DNA of 64,000 nt from CAXBCP01 sp963974055 (GTDB lineage: Bacteria; Pseudomonadota; Alphaproteobacteria; MPNO01; UBA830). Location of the stretch: NCBI GenBank assembly GCA_963974055.1, contig CAXBCP010000016.1, positions 52,400 through 116,399 of the forward strand. Direction: 5' to 3'. Under the pieces are notes generated by a model. That model was given only the letters and a program-made list of their open reading frames with translations. It was not told where the DNA came from and did not search any database. A program made the translations under genes and the position numbers. Shown here one piece after another: positions 25,159 to 33,386 of the stretch. The first letter of the stretch is position 1. Each line of letters begins with the position of its first letter.

Positions 25159-26400
25159 TCACGGAGCGGGAGCGTGCTCCAGCAGGAACTGACCGACATC
25201 GATCTGGCCGGTCTCGAATCCAGCTTCGCAATAGCCGAGGTAATATCGCCACATCCGACAGAACCGGTTGTCGAAGCCGAGTTTTTCGATCTCCGCCCAG
25301 TTGTCGCGAAAAGACCGGTCCCAGCGGCGTACGGTTTCCGCGTAGGACGCGCCGAAGAAAAAAGCATCTTTCAGAGCCAGCCCGCTCGCGCGGACGGCAT
25401 CCGAGAAGGCCTGCGGCCCGGGCAGCATGCCGCCGGGGAAAATATATCGTTGAATAAAATCGGGGCTACGCCGGTAGGCGTCGAATTTATCATCGGCAAT
25501 CGTGATGATCTGCAACGCCGCCTTCCCGCCGGGTTTCAGCCTGTCGGAGAGGGTTTCGAGATAGACAGGCCAGTATTTTTCGCCGACGGCCTCGAACATC
25601 TCGATCGATGCGATCCTGTCGAACCGGCCCTCGACATCGCGATAATCCTGGATGCGGATATCCACCCTGTCCTGCAGAGAAGCGTCGGCGATGCGCTTTT
25701 CGGCATACGCCGCCTGTTCCCGGGACAGGGTCAGGCAGACCACGCGACACCCGAATTCCCGCGCCGCAATTTCCGCAAAGCCGCCCCAGCCGCAGCCGAT
25801 CTCGAGCACCCGGTCGCCGGGGCGAAGGTCGAGCATCTCCGCGAGGCGCAAATACTTGCGCCGCTGGGCGATGTCCATCCCTTCCACCGGGCTGTCGAAT
25901 ATGCCCGACGAGTAAGTCATCGTTTCGTCCAGCCACAATCGGTAGAAGTCGTTCCCGAGATCGTAATGGGCGGCAATATTGCGGCGGCTGCCCCGTCGCG
26001 TATTGGCGTTACCAAAATGCCGAACCTTGTTCAGCGCCCGGGCCAGCGGCGACCTGCCGGCCACCCCGGCGAGAACATCGCCGTTGAGCGCGCACAGTTT
26101 CAGGAGCGCCGCTACATCCGGCGTATCCCAGTCGCCGGCCATGTATCCTTCAGCGAATCCGATATCGCCGGACACCGCGAGCCGCCATGCCAGTGCGGAA
26201 TCTCGGATCGATACGACCGCCCCGGGGCCTGAATCGGCGCCTTCGAAGACCTGTCTGGCACCGGACGGAAACTCCACGGTCAGGCTGCCGACCCGTATAC
26301 GCCGGAGCCAGTGGCGGAGAAAGCGTTCGCCGATCGCAATACGCCGCCTTTCGGCGGTCGTTCCCAGTGTCAGGGTATTTCGGGAAACAGGATTCTCCAT
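25159..26400 (-). CDS. Cyclopropane-fatty-acyl-phospholipid synthase family methyltransferase
   Basis: A 413-residue SAM-dependent methyltransferase. The SAM motif VLEIGCGWGGFAE is near residue 205, preceded by the family block HYDLGNDFYRLWLD and TYSSGIF. The C-terminal half has ISIEMFEAVGEKYW-like and FIQRYIFPGGMLPG signatures. CfaA-type enzymes add a methylene or methyl group to unsaturated acyl chains of phospholipids. In Rhodobacter sphaeroides, RpoE-controlled members of this family belong to the furan fatty acid pathway; from memory I cannot say which step this one would match. It is the last gene of a three-gene unit led by the FAD oxidase. Confidence 0.92.
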   Translation of the reverse strand: MENPVSRNTLTLGTTAERRRIAIGERFLRHWLRRIRVGSLTVEFPSGARQVFEGADSGPGAVVSIRDSALAWRLAVSGDIGFAEGYMAGDWDTPDVAALLKLCALNGDVLAGVAGRSPLARALNKVRHFGNANTRRGSRRNIAAHYDLGNDFYRLWLDETMTYSSGIFDSPVEGMDIAQRRKYLRLAEMLDLRPGDRVLEIGCGWGGFAEIAAREFGCRVVCLTLSREQAAYAEKRIADASLQDRVDIRIQDYRDVEGRFDRIASIEMFEAVGEKYWPVYLETLSDRLKPGGKAALQIITIADDKFDAYRRSPDFIQRYIFPGGMLPGPQAFSDAVRASGLALKDAFFFGASYAETVRRWDRSFRDNWAEIEKLGFDNRFCRMWRYYLGYCEAGFETGQIDVGQFLLEHAPAP

Positions 26401-26412
26401 ATCATCCTAACT

Positions 26413-27195
26413 TCAGGCTTTGTCCGGCTGTACCACGGTGGCCCGGTTTGCCTCGGCCGCCGGTTCATGGCGAAACACCGGCAGTCCTTTCAGCAACAGG
26501 CGGCAGGCCTCCCAATGGATTCCGGCAACTATTTTCAACGTCATCAGCGGGAAACGCACCAGAATTCGCGCCAGCGCACCGCCCGTAAAAGGCCTTGCCT
26601 GCCCGCGAAACGACGCCGCCAGCAATAATCCGTCGGCGTCTTCCTCGCGAATGACGATATTCACCCGGCCCCCGGGCGGGACAATCCGAAAATGATATTG
26701 AGCGTCCATCGCAATGAACGGAGAGACGTACATTTCCTTGGCGCAGGTCTGGCGGACAACCGCCCGCTCCGTCCCGGCGGCGGGGATGACATAAGTATGC
26801 TTTTCCTTATGGGTATTGCGGACCTCGTACAGAATCGCCGCAAGCGTTTCATCCCGCCGGTAACAAAAATAGACGCTGAGCGGATTGAAGGCGTATCCGA
26901 ACATTCTGGGATAGCAGAGAAGGCGGATGGCCACGCCCGCCGGATCTATCCCGGCGTCTCTCAGGTATCCTTCAACCCAGGGGCGGAGCGCTTCACCGGT
27001 CGTCGGGCCGTGATCCCGGTCGTGGAACGACAGCGGCGCCCAGCGGTTATAGCCGAACAACCGAAAACGGCGGTCGAGATCCGGCAGTTCGTCGAGATCC
27101 AGCAGCAAGGAAAACACCGAGTACCGCAGGCGATGCCGTCTCGGGCGCATCCGCTCGTGCACCACCGGTCCTTCGTAAATCGCACTCCGGAGCAT
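26413..27195 (-). CDS. DUF1365 family protein
   Basis: A 260-residue protein matching DUF1365 throughout: LYEGPVVHERMRPRRHRLRY-type start (here RSAIYEGPVVHERM), FRLFGYNRWAPLSFHDRDHG in the first half, LCYPRMFGYAFNPLSVYFCY as the hallmark, then EVRNTHKEKHTY and KEMYVSPFI. The function is unproven. It is a constant neighbour of FAD amine oxidases and CFA-type methyltransferases. I chose the ATG at 27193-27195, which overlaps the TGA of the upstream oxidase gene (TGATG). The frame that continues beyond 27195 is antisense to unrelated residues and not part of the protein. Confidence 0.92.
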   Translation of the reverse strand: MLRSAIYEGPVVHERMRPRRHRLRYSVFSLLLDLDELPDLDRRFRLFGYNRWAPLSFHDRDHGPTTGEALRPWVEGYLRDAGIDPAGVAIRLLCYPRMFGYAFNPLSVYFCYRRDETLAAILYEVRNTHKEKHTYVIPAAGTERAVVRQTCAKEMYVSPFIAMDAQYHFRIVPPGGRVNIVIREEDADGLLLAASFRGQARPFTGGALARILVRFPLMTLKIVAGIHWEACRLLLKGLPVFRHEPAAEANRATVVQPDKA

Positions 27196-28574
27196 CAGGC
27201 TGCAATCTCTTGTTGAGAAAGATTCAGATAAATTCTGCCGTTTTCCTGGCCAATTGACCATGGCCTGCGCAAACCGCCCAGTTGCTCCGCAACGGCGAGT
27301 CCCGATTGCAGCGCGTCTTCGTGGAATCCGTGCCCGAAATAACTGCCGCAGAACCAGGTCCGCCGCACGCCCTGCAATCCCCAGAGCCGTTCCTGCGACG
27401 ACAGCGCCGCGCTGTCGAAAAACGGATGGGTGTATTCGAATTCGCGGATAATCGCGCTCTCGGCCGGTTCGCGGCACGGATTCAGGGTTACAAAAAGCGG
27501 GTTGGCCCCGTCCAGGGATTGCAGACGGTTCATCCAGTAAGTCACGCAGACGGATTCGCTGCCGGCAGAAACGGTCGAACCGGCGTCGGGGGCAACGAAA
27601 TTCCAGCTCGACCAGACCCTCTTTTGCCGCGGCATCAGGGCAGGATCGGCATGAAGGACCGCGCGGTTCCTGGTATAGCGCCACGCCCCCAAAAGCGCCG
27701 TTTCCCGGGGATCGGGATCCGCCAGCAATCCGAAAGCCTCATCGGCATGGGTTGCGATTACGACGTGGTCGAAGGTCCGTTCGGCGCCGGCATTGTCAAT
27801 CACCGATACCTCGTTCGCCCGGCGCCTGATGCTGCTCACACCGCCGAAACGAATATTGTCGCGGAACGGTTCTGTCAGCCGCTTTACGTATTCCCTGGAA
27901 CCGCCATCGACCGTTCGCCAGGAAGGACGGTCGGTGAGCTTCAGCAATCCGTGGCTTTCGAAAAACCGGATGAACGCCTGCGCCGGATAGGCCCCCATCT
28001 CCGCAGGGGTGGTCGACCAGATCGCCGCGCCCATCGGATACAGATGGTCTTCGATCAGCGCGGGATGGTAATTTCCGTTCTGCAGGAATTCAGCCAGGGA
28101 AATATTGCGGTTGGCCGGATCGTCCAGAAAGGCCGGGGCGTCGCGATAGAAGCGATAAAGGTCGTTAAGCATTCGCCAGAAGCGGGGCCGTGCGAGGTTG
28201 CGCCGCTGACCGAACAGGCCGTTCAGGCCGCCCCCGCAATACTCCAGGCGCCCGCCGTCGAGCGATGCCGAGAACGACATTTCGCTTGCCTTCGTGGGCA
28301 CCGAAAGATGGCGGAACAGCGCCGTCAGGTTCGGATAGTTTTTCTCGTTGTAAACGATGAACCCCGTATCCACCGGTATGCCGCCCCGGGTGCCGGGCAC
28401 GTCCACCGTATTCGAATGCCCGCCGACCCTGTTTTCCCGCTCGAACACCGTGATGTCGTGCTTCCGGTTCAGAAGCCAGGCGGCGGACATGCCGGCAATA
28501 CCTGTGCCTATGACCGCGATCCGCAGGGGCTGTCCGGTGGACAAATTGCTCTGATTCAAGAAACGGGCTTTCAA
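27195..28574 (-). CDS. FAD-dependent amine-oxidase-like oxidoreductase
   Basis: A 459-residue flavoprotein. The FAD-binding GxGxxG is IAVIGTGIAGMSAAWLL around residues 19-35, followed by VFERENRVGGHSNTV, the second FAD contact. HVVIATHADEAFGLL in the middle and GVRRTWFCGSYFGHGFHEDA near the end are typical of the NAD/FAD oxidoreductases that accompany DUF1365 and CFA enzymes. The longest frame starts with TTG 28574; no ATG precedes the FAD motif and no strong ribosome site is seen, so the start may be a TTG some 30 bases further in. A TGATCC-type promoter lies just upstream. Confidence 0.88.
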   Translation of the reverse strand: MKARFLNQSNLSTGQPLRIAVIGTGIAGMSAAWLLNRKHDITVFERENRVGGHSNTVDVPGTRGGIPVDTGFIVYNEKNYPNLTALFRHLSVPTKASEMSFSASLDGGRLEYCGGGLNGLFGQRRNLARPRFWRMLNDLYRFYRDAPAFLDDPANRNISLAEFLQNGNYHPALIEDHLYPMGAAIWSTTPAEMGAYPAQAFIRFFESHGLLKLTDRPSWRTVDGGSREYVKRLTEPFRDNIRFGGVSSIRRRANEVSVIDNAGAERTFDHVVIATHADEAFGLLADPDPRETALLGAWRYTRNRAVLHADPALMPRQKRVWSSWNFVAPDAGSTVSAGSESVCVTYWMNRLQSLDGANPLFVTLNPCREPAESAIIREFEYTHPFFDSAALSSQERLWGLQGVRRTWFCGSYFGHGFHEDALQSGLAVAEQLGGLRRPWSIGQENGRIYLNLSQQEIAA

Positions 28575-28617
28575 AAGGAAACTAATGCAGAAAACGGCAC
28601 CGTGTTGCCGACAAACG

Positions 28618-28647
28618 ATACTACGCCGCCCTTTGCAGGTTGGATCA
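28618..28647 (-). promoter_or_regulatory. RpoE(ECF11)-type promoter for the oxidase-DUF1365-CFA operon
   Basis: On the minus strand TGATCC (28647-28642) is followed by an 18-base spacer and TAGTAT (28623-28618). It ends 44 bases upstream of the oxidase start. It is divergent from, and has the same -35 sequence as, the promoter of the sigma-factor gene. Confidence 0.65.
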
Positions 28648-28677
28648 CCCCCAAATTCGGATAAATTGTGCTACAGG

Positions 28678-28707
28678 TGATCCAGTCCTGTGGCCGGTCC
28701 GTAACGG
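28678..28707 (+). promoter_or_regulatory. RpoE(ECF11)-type autoregulatory promoter
   Basis: TGATCC (28678-28683), an 18-base spacer, then TAACGG (28702-28707). It stands 122 bases before the sigma-factor ATG, only 30 bases from the divergent TGATCC, and would let the sigma factor drive its own gene with chrR. Confidence 0.6.
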
Positions 28708-28829
28708 GGAGCATGTCCAGATTAAACCCCACCGCGGAATCGGTTGCCGGTAGACCGGCACCGCCCCTCTATTCGGTATTGCGTTTTCCGGCCGAACAGA
28801 CGTTTTCCCGTCACCTCTCCGGAACGCGA

Positions 28830-29423
28830 ATGAGCGCGGAGGCAAAGAAATTGGCCGGTTCCGAACCCAAGACAACGCCGGAGATAGATTCGAATGCCCT
28901 GCTACGGGCCGTCGCGGAAGACCGCGACCGCAAGGCGTTCAAGGAATTGTACGCGCATTTTTCGCCGCGGCTGAAGGCCTATGTCCTGCGTCAGGGGACG
29001 GAACCGCAGATTGCCGAAGAGGTCGTGCAGGAAGCCATGGTCAAGGTTTGGCGCAAGGCCGGCCAGTTCGATCCGGCGAAAGCTGCGGCCTCGACATGGA
29101 TATTCTCGATTGCGCGGAACATGCGGATCGATCTTTTGCGCCGGAATTACCGGCCGGAACCGGACAGGAACGATCCCTCCTTCATGCCCGACCCCGAGCC
29201 CCAGGCATTCGATACCGTGTCGCTCGGAGAGGACTCCCGGAGACTGAGACAATTGATGGAGACACTGCCGTTGGAACAACGGAAAGTATTACAGTTGGCC
29301 TTCTATGAAGACAAACCGCATTCAGAAGTTGCGACCGAACTTAATTTGCCGCTGGGAACTGTAAAATCGCGCATCAGACTGGCATTGCAGCGGCTGCGGA
29401 CCGAAATCGGAGACACCGAATGA
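28830..29423 (+). CDS. rpoE: ECF RNA polymerase sigma factor, RpoE/ECF11 type (paired with ChrR)
   Basis: A 197-residue sigma factor with regions 2 and 4 only. Region 2 (about residues 35-100) includes HFSPRLKAYVLRQG and AEEVVQEAMVKVWRKAGQFD, then TWIFSIARNMRIDLLRR. Region 4 (about 140-195) has LPLEQRKVLQLAFYEDKPHS and LPLGTVKSRIRLALQRLR. I chose ATG 28830 because the region further upstream includes the promoter. The next gene encodes a ChrR-type zinc anti-sigma factor with an ATGA overlap, which defines the ECF11 group known in Rhodobacter for singlet-oxygen response. Confidence 0.93.
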   Translation: MSAEAKKLAGSEPKTTPEIDSNALLRAVAEDRDRKAFKELYAHFSPRLKAYVLRQGTEPQIAEEVVQEAMVKVWRKAGQFDPAKAAASTWIFSIARNMRIDLLRRNYRPEPDRNDPSFMPDPEPQAFDTVSLGEDSRRLRQLMETLPLEQRKVLQLAFYEDKPHSEVATELNLPLGTVKSRIRLALQRLRTEIGDTE

Positions 29424-30091
29424 GTAAAATAAGTATACAGCATCACCCCGACGAGGTTTTTCTGCTGGATTATGCCTCGGGCGCGCTCGGCGAAGCGTGG
29501 AGTATCGCGATTGCGACCCATCTGTCGCTGTGTCCCGACTGCCGGCGGGCCGTTGCAGGCATGGAATCGATCGGCGCCGGCCTGATGGAAGCCCTGGAGC
29601 CCGTCCCGGTATCGCCGTCCGGCTTCGAAAGCCTGATGGCCCGGATCGACGGGGAAGCGCCGGAAATCGATTCGGCCGAACATATCGTTGCCGCCCGGCC
29701 TTCGGAATACGGTATCCCCGAGCCGCTTCGCAGCTATGTCGAAAACGCGGCGGGTAAGATTGAATGGCAGCGCCTCGGGCGCGGCGCCTCGCAATGTCTC
29801 ATAGAGACCGGACAGGACGGCGCAACGGCGCGGCTCCTGCGCATCCCGGCGGGAAAACCGGTGCCGGCCCATACCCATCGGGGACTGGAGTTCACGCTTG
29901 TGCTCAGCGGCGCATTCTCGGACACCACCGGCCGTTACGCCAGGGGCGACATGCAGGAGGCAGACGATTCGCTGGACCACCAGCCCTGGGCAGAACCGGG
30001 AGAGGACTGCATATGCCTGGCGATCACCGAGGCGCCGTTGCGTTTCAAAAGCCTTGCGGCACGCGCCGTTCAGCCGTTTCTCGGAATTTAG
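29420..30091 (+). CDS. chrR: ChrR family zinc-binding anti-sigma factor
   Basis: A 223-residue cytoplasmic protein in two domains. The N-terminal anti-sigma domain (residues 1-85) carries the zinc motif His34-x3-Cys38-x2-Cys41 (THLSLCPDCRR). The C-terminal cupin domain (about 110-215) has RIPAGKPVPAHTHRGLEFTLV with the metal-ligand His and Glu residues and EPGEDCICLAIT at the end. In Rhodobacter the cupin half is needed to release RpoE on singlet oxygen. Coupled to rpoE by ATGA. Function by family is confident; the inducing signal in this organism is inferred. Confidence 0.93.
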   Translation: MSKISIQHHPDEVFLLDYASGALGEAWSIAIATHLSLCPDCRRAVAGMESIGAGLMEALEPVPVSPSGFESLMARIDGEAPEIDSAEHIVAARPSEYGIPEPLRSYVENAAGKIEWQRLGRGASQCLIETGQDGATARLLRIPAGKPVPAHTHRGLEFTLVLSGAFSDTTGRYARGDMQEADDSLDHQPWAEPGEDCICLAITEAPLRFKSLAARAVQPFLGI

Positions 30092-30162
30092 GCACCGCGA
30101 ACGGTCTCCGGTGTCCCGGACCGACCGGGGCCGGGTTGAATTTCTGGCGCAAGGACGTAGGC

Positions 30163-30191
30163 TGATCCGATCACAGACCCACGCATACGAA
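30163..30191 (+). promoter_or_regulatory. RpoE(ECF11)-type promoter before yaaA
   Basis: TGATCC (30163-30168), a 17-base spacer, then TACGAA (30186-30191). It lies 42 bases before the yaaA ATG. The one-base shorter spacer and weak -10 make it the least certain of the four TGATCC sites. Confidence 0.45.
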
Positions 30192-30232
30192 CCCGGATTG
30201 TCCGGGTTGATGTTAGGAGGAAAGGATAGATC

Positions 30233-31021
30233 ATGCTGACGCTGCTCTCCCCTGCAAAAAAGATGAATATGGACCCGGTCGAGACGGCGGTCCCGGTCAC
30301 ACAACCGCGCCTGCGCGAAGATACGACCGAACTTGCGACCGTGGCCAAGAACCAGTCGGCGGCAGATCTGAAACGTCTTATGCATATCAGCGACAATCTC
30401 GCGGCTATGAATTTCGATCGGTTCCAGGCCTTCAATCTCGACAACAGGAGCAACAGTGCCAAGCCGGCCGGGCTCGCCTTTGACGGCGACGTCTACTGGG
30501 GGCTGGAGGCCGACAGCCTGTCCGGCGACACGCTGGGTTATGCGCAGGATCATTTGCGCATCCTCTCGGGCCTTTACGGCGTTTTGCGTCCGATGGACGC
30601 GATCCAGCCTTATCGCCTTGAAATGGGGACCCGGATGGCGAACGGACGCGGCAAGTCCCTCTATGATTTCTGGGGCGCACGCATCGCCGAGCGGCTGAAT
30701 GCGGACCTCGCCGGCCACGCCGACACCACCGTGGTCAACCTCGCCTCGAACGAATATTTCAAGGCTGTCGACACTGAAGCGCTGGGGCGGACGGTGATCG
30801 GGGCGAAATTCCTGAACGTCAAGGATGGAAAATCCCGTGCCCTCATGTATTACGTCAAGCATGCACGCGGCGCCATGGCACGGTGGATTATGGAAAACCG
30901 GGTCGATCGGGCCGACGGGCTGAAAGATTTCAATGCCGACGGCTATTCCTTCGACGCCGCGGCCTCGACCGACGACGAGCTTGTCTTTTCCCGGCCCCAA
31001 CCCCCTAAAAAAGGGAAATAG
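30233..31021 (+). CDS. yaaA: Peroxide stress protein YaaA (DUF328)
   Basis: A 262-residue cytoplasmic protein of the YaaA/DUF328 family, which lowers free iron and DNA damage under peroxide stress. Diagnostic pieces are LLSPAKKMN at the start and FNGDVYWGLEADSLS-like FDGDVYWGLEA in the first third. The hallmark GLYGVLRPMDAIQPYRLEMG, VVNLASNEYFKAVD and KMYVKHARGAMARW-like YYVKHARGAMARW follow. TTAGGAGGAAAGG precedes the ATG. It is the last gene next to rpoE-chrR and has a TGATCC-type promoter, which fits oxidative-stress control. Confidence 0.95.
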   Translation: MLTLLSPAKKMNMDPVETAVPVTQPRLREDTTELATVAKNQSAADLKRLMHISDNLAAMNFDRFQAFNLDNRSNSAKPAGLAFDGDVYWGLEADSLSGDTLGYAQDHLRILSGLYGVLRPMDAIQPYRLEMGTRMANGRGKSLYDFWGARIAERLNADLAGHADTTVVNLASNEYFKAVDTEALGRTVIGAKFLNVKDGKSRALMYYVKHARGAMARWIMENRVDRADGLKDFNADGYSFDAAASTDDELVFSRPQPPKKGK

Positions 31022-31132
31022 GGTCAGGTCTCCGACACTGCGGCCGGCTTGGAGAGCTGCCTGCAACCACCGTGAATCCCGACCTAACGCGGCGCAAGTA
31101 CAACCCTGATTCGGCAGGCGACGATGGGTAAA

Positions 31133-31222
31133 TCCCCCGACGTCAAATGCGGCGTTCCCGATCACATGCAACGCCGCCCGGCAGGACAGAAAGCAGTCGG
31201 TACCGAACACCTCGTCCAGTTG
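31133..31222 (-). pseudogene. IS6-family transposase relic 1
   Basis: Translation on the minus strand gives QLDEVF, the start of the DDE domain of IS6 transposases (usually HLDEVFVKI). It is fused directly to GTDCFLSCRAALHVIGN, which corresponds to the later block TDGLRSYRAAMKVIGN. About 50 residues between them are missing. No terminal inverted repeats could be recognised. Confidence 0.6.
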
Positions 31223-31228
31223 CCCGCA

Positions 31229-31392
31229 CCGGTTCGAATATGGAGGACAATCAACGCTCCGTTTCCGGGACGCCCCTGAAACCGTGCAGAACCGCGGCGT
31301 TTCTGCAGCGCCTCGCAAACCGGATCGATTTATCTTTAAGGTGAAGGAAGAATTGGCGGTGCGGGAAGTCTTGTGCGACCCCGTCTCTGCGG
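31229..31392. repeat. Dispersed repeat, copy 1 (partner at 42965-43080)
   Basis: Bases 31229-31269 are identical over 41 bases to 42965-43005. Bases 31321-31392 match 43009-43080 with few differences (GGATCGATTTATC and GTGAAGGAAGAATTGG are common). In this copy 51 extra bases separate the two blocks; in the other copy there are three. The repeat adjoins an IS6 relic in both places. Confidence 0.85.
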
Positions 31393-31483
31393 GATTTCGC
31401 TGTTTAACAGGGAATTCCAATCTGCAAACCGGGATGTCTTCCGAACCCGCAGGGAAACCCGGCCCGTCTAAAAACCTGCCAAT

Positions 31484-33370
31484 TCAGTAGTACATGTTCT
31501 CGACGAGCGTGCGGATAATACCGCGAGGGCCGGGCGCCGCTTTGCTGCCGTCCATCGACAGGTTCTTGTCGAGATCGAGAAACTTGATATCGCCGCGGCG
31601 GAACTCCTTGAGCACTTCAGCCCCCTGCAGGCCGTGTATCGCTTTGAGCACATTGGATGTCGGATTCCACCAACCGCTGTGACGCTTGCGCAGGGCCTCC
31701 AGTTCGGGAGAACTCGACGCTAGTCCACCACGGCTGGCGATAAGATTCTCGACCTGGCCGGTCGCGGCATCGTAACGCGCCGGCTTTCGGGGGGTGATCA
31801 GGATCAGTAACGATGTTTCCTGGTCCGATTCGCTCTCCACGTTGAACAAGTTCTTGATCAGGGGAATTTCTCTAAGCACCGGCACACCGTTGTCGGTTTT
31901 GGAAGACCTCTTGGACGAACCGGCACCGATGACCAGTGTCTGACCGAACCGGACCTCGGCCACGACGTCGCTGCGGTTCTTCACCGTCGCGAGAGCCTGG
32001 GAAAACGTGCCCGGCGCCGCGGTCGGGGCGATGGAATCGAACTTCGTGTGAACGGTCACCTTGATCGAGCCGTCTTCGCCGAATTCCGGCGTCACATTCA
32101 GCGTCAACCCGACTTCCTTGGTGAAGGAATTGCTGTTCTCGCCCACGGTCGTGTAGGTCACTTCCGTGCCGATAAAGACTTCCGACTGCGCACCGTTGTA
32201 GGCCAGCACGGAAGGACGGGCCAGAAGCCTGTTGTTGCTGTCCTGGGCGTTGGCGATATTCAGCGAATAGGTCACTGCCGGCAGCGCGATGGTTAGGCTC
32301 CGGTTGATCTGTGTCGTGCTGGTCGAAGATGAATCGGTCCGGTGGTCCTGCGTCCGGTTGCGGGCATAGTCGAGGATATTGCCGCTGAACATCAGGCTAA
32401 GGCCCGACAGCAGGTTTACGCCGGTGCTCGACGACGCGGACCTCTCCTGGCTTATGATGACCGCATCCAGGATGACCATCTTGGCCCGGCGCGAAGCCGT
32501 GTCGGCCGACGGCGCCTGTTCCGCACCATCGGGCATCGCCGTACCGGACATTCCGGGCATCCCCGTCATGCCGTCATTGGGCATATTCATCGGGTCGTTC
32601 TGGGCCAGTTGGCCGGAATGGCTCTGATAATACGATTTCCACCCTTCGAGACGACGCGACACAAGCCGGACCCTCCAGGGAGAGGCGCCCGCCGCGCGAT
32701 AATCGTCAAGATAACGGCGGCCCTCTTCAATATTTCCCAGCGCCGCCTCGGTCAGGGCGGATGCGCGAAGCACCGCGGAATGCTTACGGTAGGCCGCCGG
32801 CAACCGTTGTAGCGCGACCCGCGCGGTTTCCGGTTCACCCGCCGCGTAGGATGCTGCCGCCAGGCCGTAGGCGACGGAAGCGTTGTCCGGTTCGACGAGC
32901 AATGCGCGGGAAAACGCATCGCGTGCCTGGCGATACTGGTGCTGTCCCATATACAGCTTGCCGAGTTGGTAGGCGGCCAGCCAGTGAGCCGGTTCGAATT
33001 TCAGGGCGAGCCTGTAGCCGACTTCGGCGAGATCGAACTGGGTGGAGTTTCCCGCGTTTGCGCGCTGGTGATAGATCAGGGCGTTGAGGAAATGCAGATG
33101 CGGATGCTTCGGATCGAATTTCAGGCCGCGGTTAAACTGGCCGAAGGCGTCCTCGGCGCGGCCTTCGGCCAGCGCCGACAGACCTGCTGCCAGATGATGA
33201 TCCGCGCCCCCCTGCCCCGTCGCCGCGGGAATTTTATCGCGCGTTTCCTTGGACAGGCCGGGCCCCGAAATAACAACGGTCTGGTTCATCATATTGCAGC
33301 CGGACAGAAGAAGCGCACACAGGCCGAAGACGAACGGCCGGCCGGTTCTGTATTGCGCGCTATCTGTCAT
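31484..33370 (-). CDS. Orphan secretin-domain lipoprotein with TPR repeats
   Basis: A 628-residue outer-membrane protein. A lipoprotein signal (CALLLSGC, modified Cys near residue 25) is followed by four to six TPR units (about 55-240; ARDAFSRALLVEPDNASVAYGLA is one). A Met/Gly/Asp linker comes next, then a bacterial type II/III secretin domain (about 300-550) with VGLTLNVTPEFGEDG, SDVVAEVRFGQTLVIGAG and VPVLREIPLIKNLFN. Start: ATG 33370 is preferred; an ATG at 33400 would overlap the upstream gene by 14 bases. No other secretion or pilus gene is nearby. It resembles tad/MSHA-type secretins, but the system is not present in this window. Confidence 0.82.
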   Translation of the reverse strand: MTDSAQYRTGRPFVFGLCALLLSGCNMMNQTVVISGPGLSKETRDKIPAATGQGGADHHLAAGLSALAEGRAEDAFGQFNRGLKFDPKHPHLHFLNALIYHQRANAGNSTQFDLAEVGYRLALKFEPAHWLAAYQLGKLYMGQHQYRQARDAFSRALLVEPDNASVAYGLAAASYAAGEPETARVALQRLPAAYRKHSAVLRASALTEAALGNIEEGRRYLDDYRAAGASPWRVRLVSRRLEGWKSYYQSHSGQLAQNDPMNMPNDGMTGMPGMSGTAMPDGAEQAPSADTASRRAKMVILDAVIISQERSASSSTGVNLLSGLSLMFSGNILDYARNRTQDHRTDSSSTSTTQINRSLTIALPAVTYSLNIANAQDSNNRLLARPSVLAYNGAQSEVFIGTEVTYTTVGENSNSFTKEVGLTLNVTPEFGEDGSIKVTVHTKFDSIAPTAAPGTFSQALATVKNRSDVVAEVRFGQTLVIGAGSSKRSSKTDNGVPVLREIPLIKNLFNVESESDQETSLLILITPRKPARYDAATGQVENLIASRGGLASSSPELEALRKRHSGWWNPTSNVLKAIHGLQGAEVLKEFRRGDIKFLDLDKNLSMDGSKAAPGPRGIIRTLVENMYY

Positions 33371-33386
33371 AGGTCTGCCCATCGTT

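Larger units (their letters stand above)
31022..31483. other. Gene-free stretch with an IS6 relic and a shared repeat
   Basis: 462 bases that hold no intact gene. They contain a heavily deleted IS6-type transposase fragment (31133-31222, minus strand) and a two-part sequence repeated at 42965-43080, listed separately. Confidence 0.7.

Noticed and set aside
29303..31420. 705-codon minus-strand open frame under rpoE, chrR and yaaA
   Set aside because: Antisense shadow over three well-supported genes; only its N-terminal part holds an IS6 fragment, reported separately.
31484..33370. Complete type II secretion or tad locus
   Set aside because: Only the secretin-type gene is present; no ATPase, platform or pseudopilin gene lies near it.
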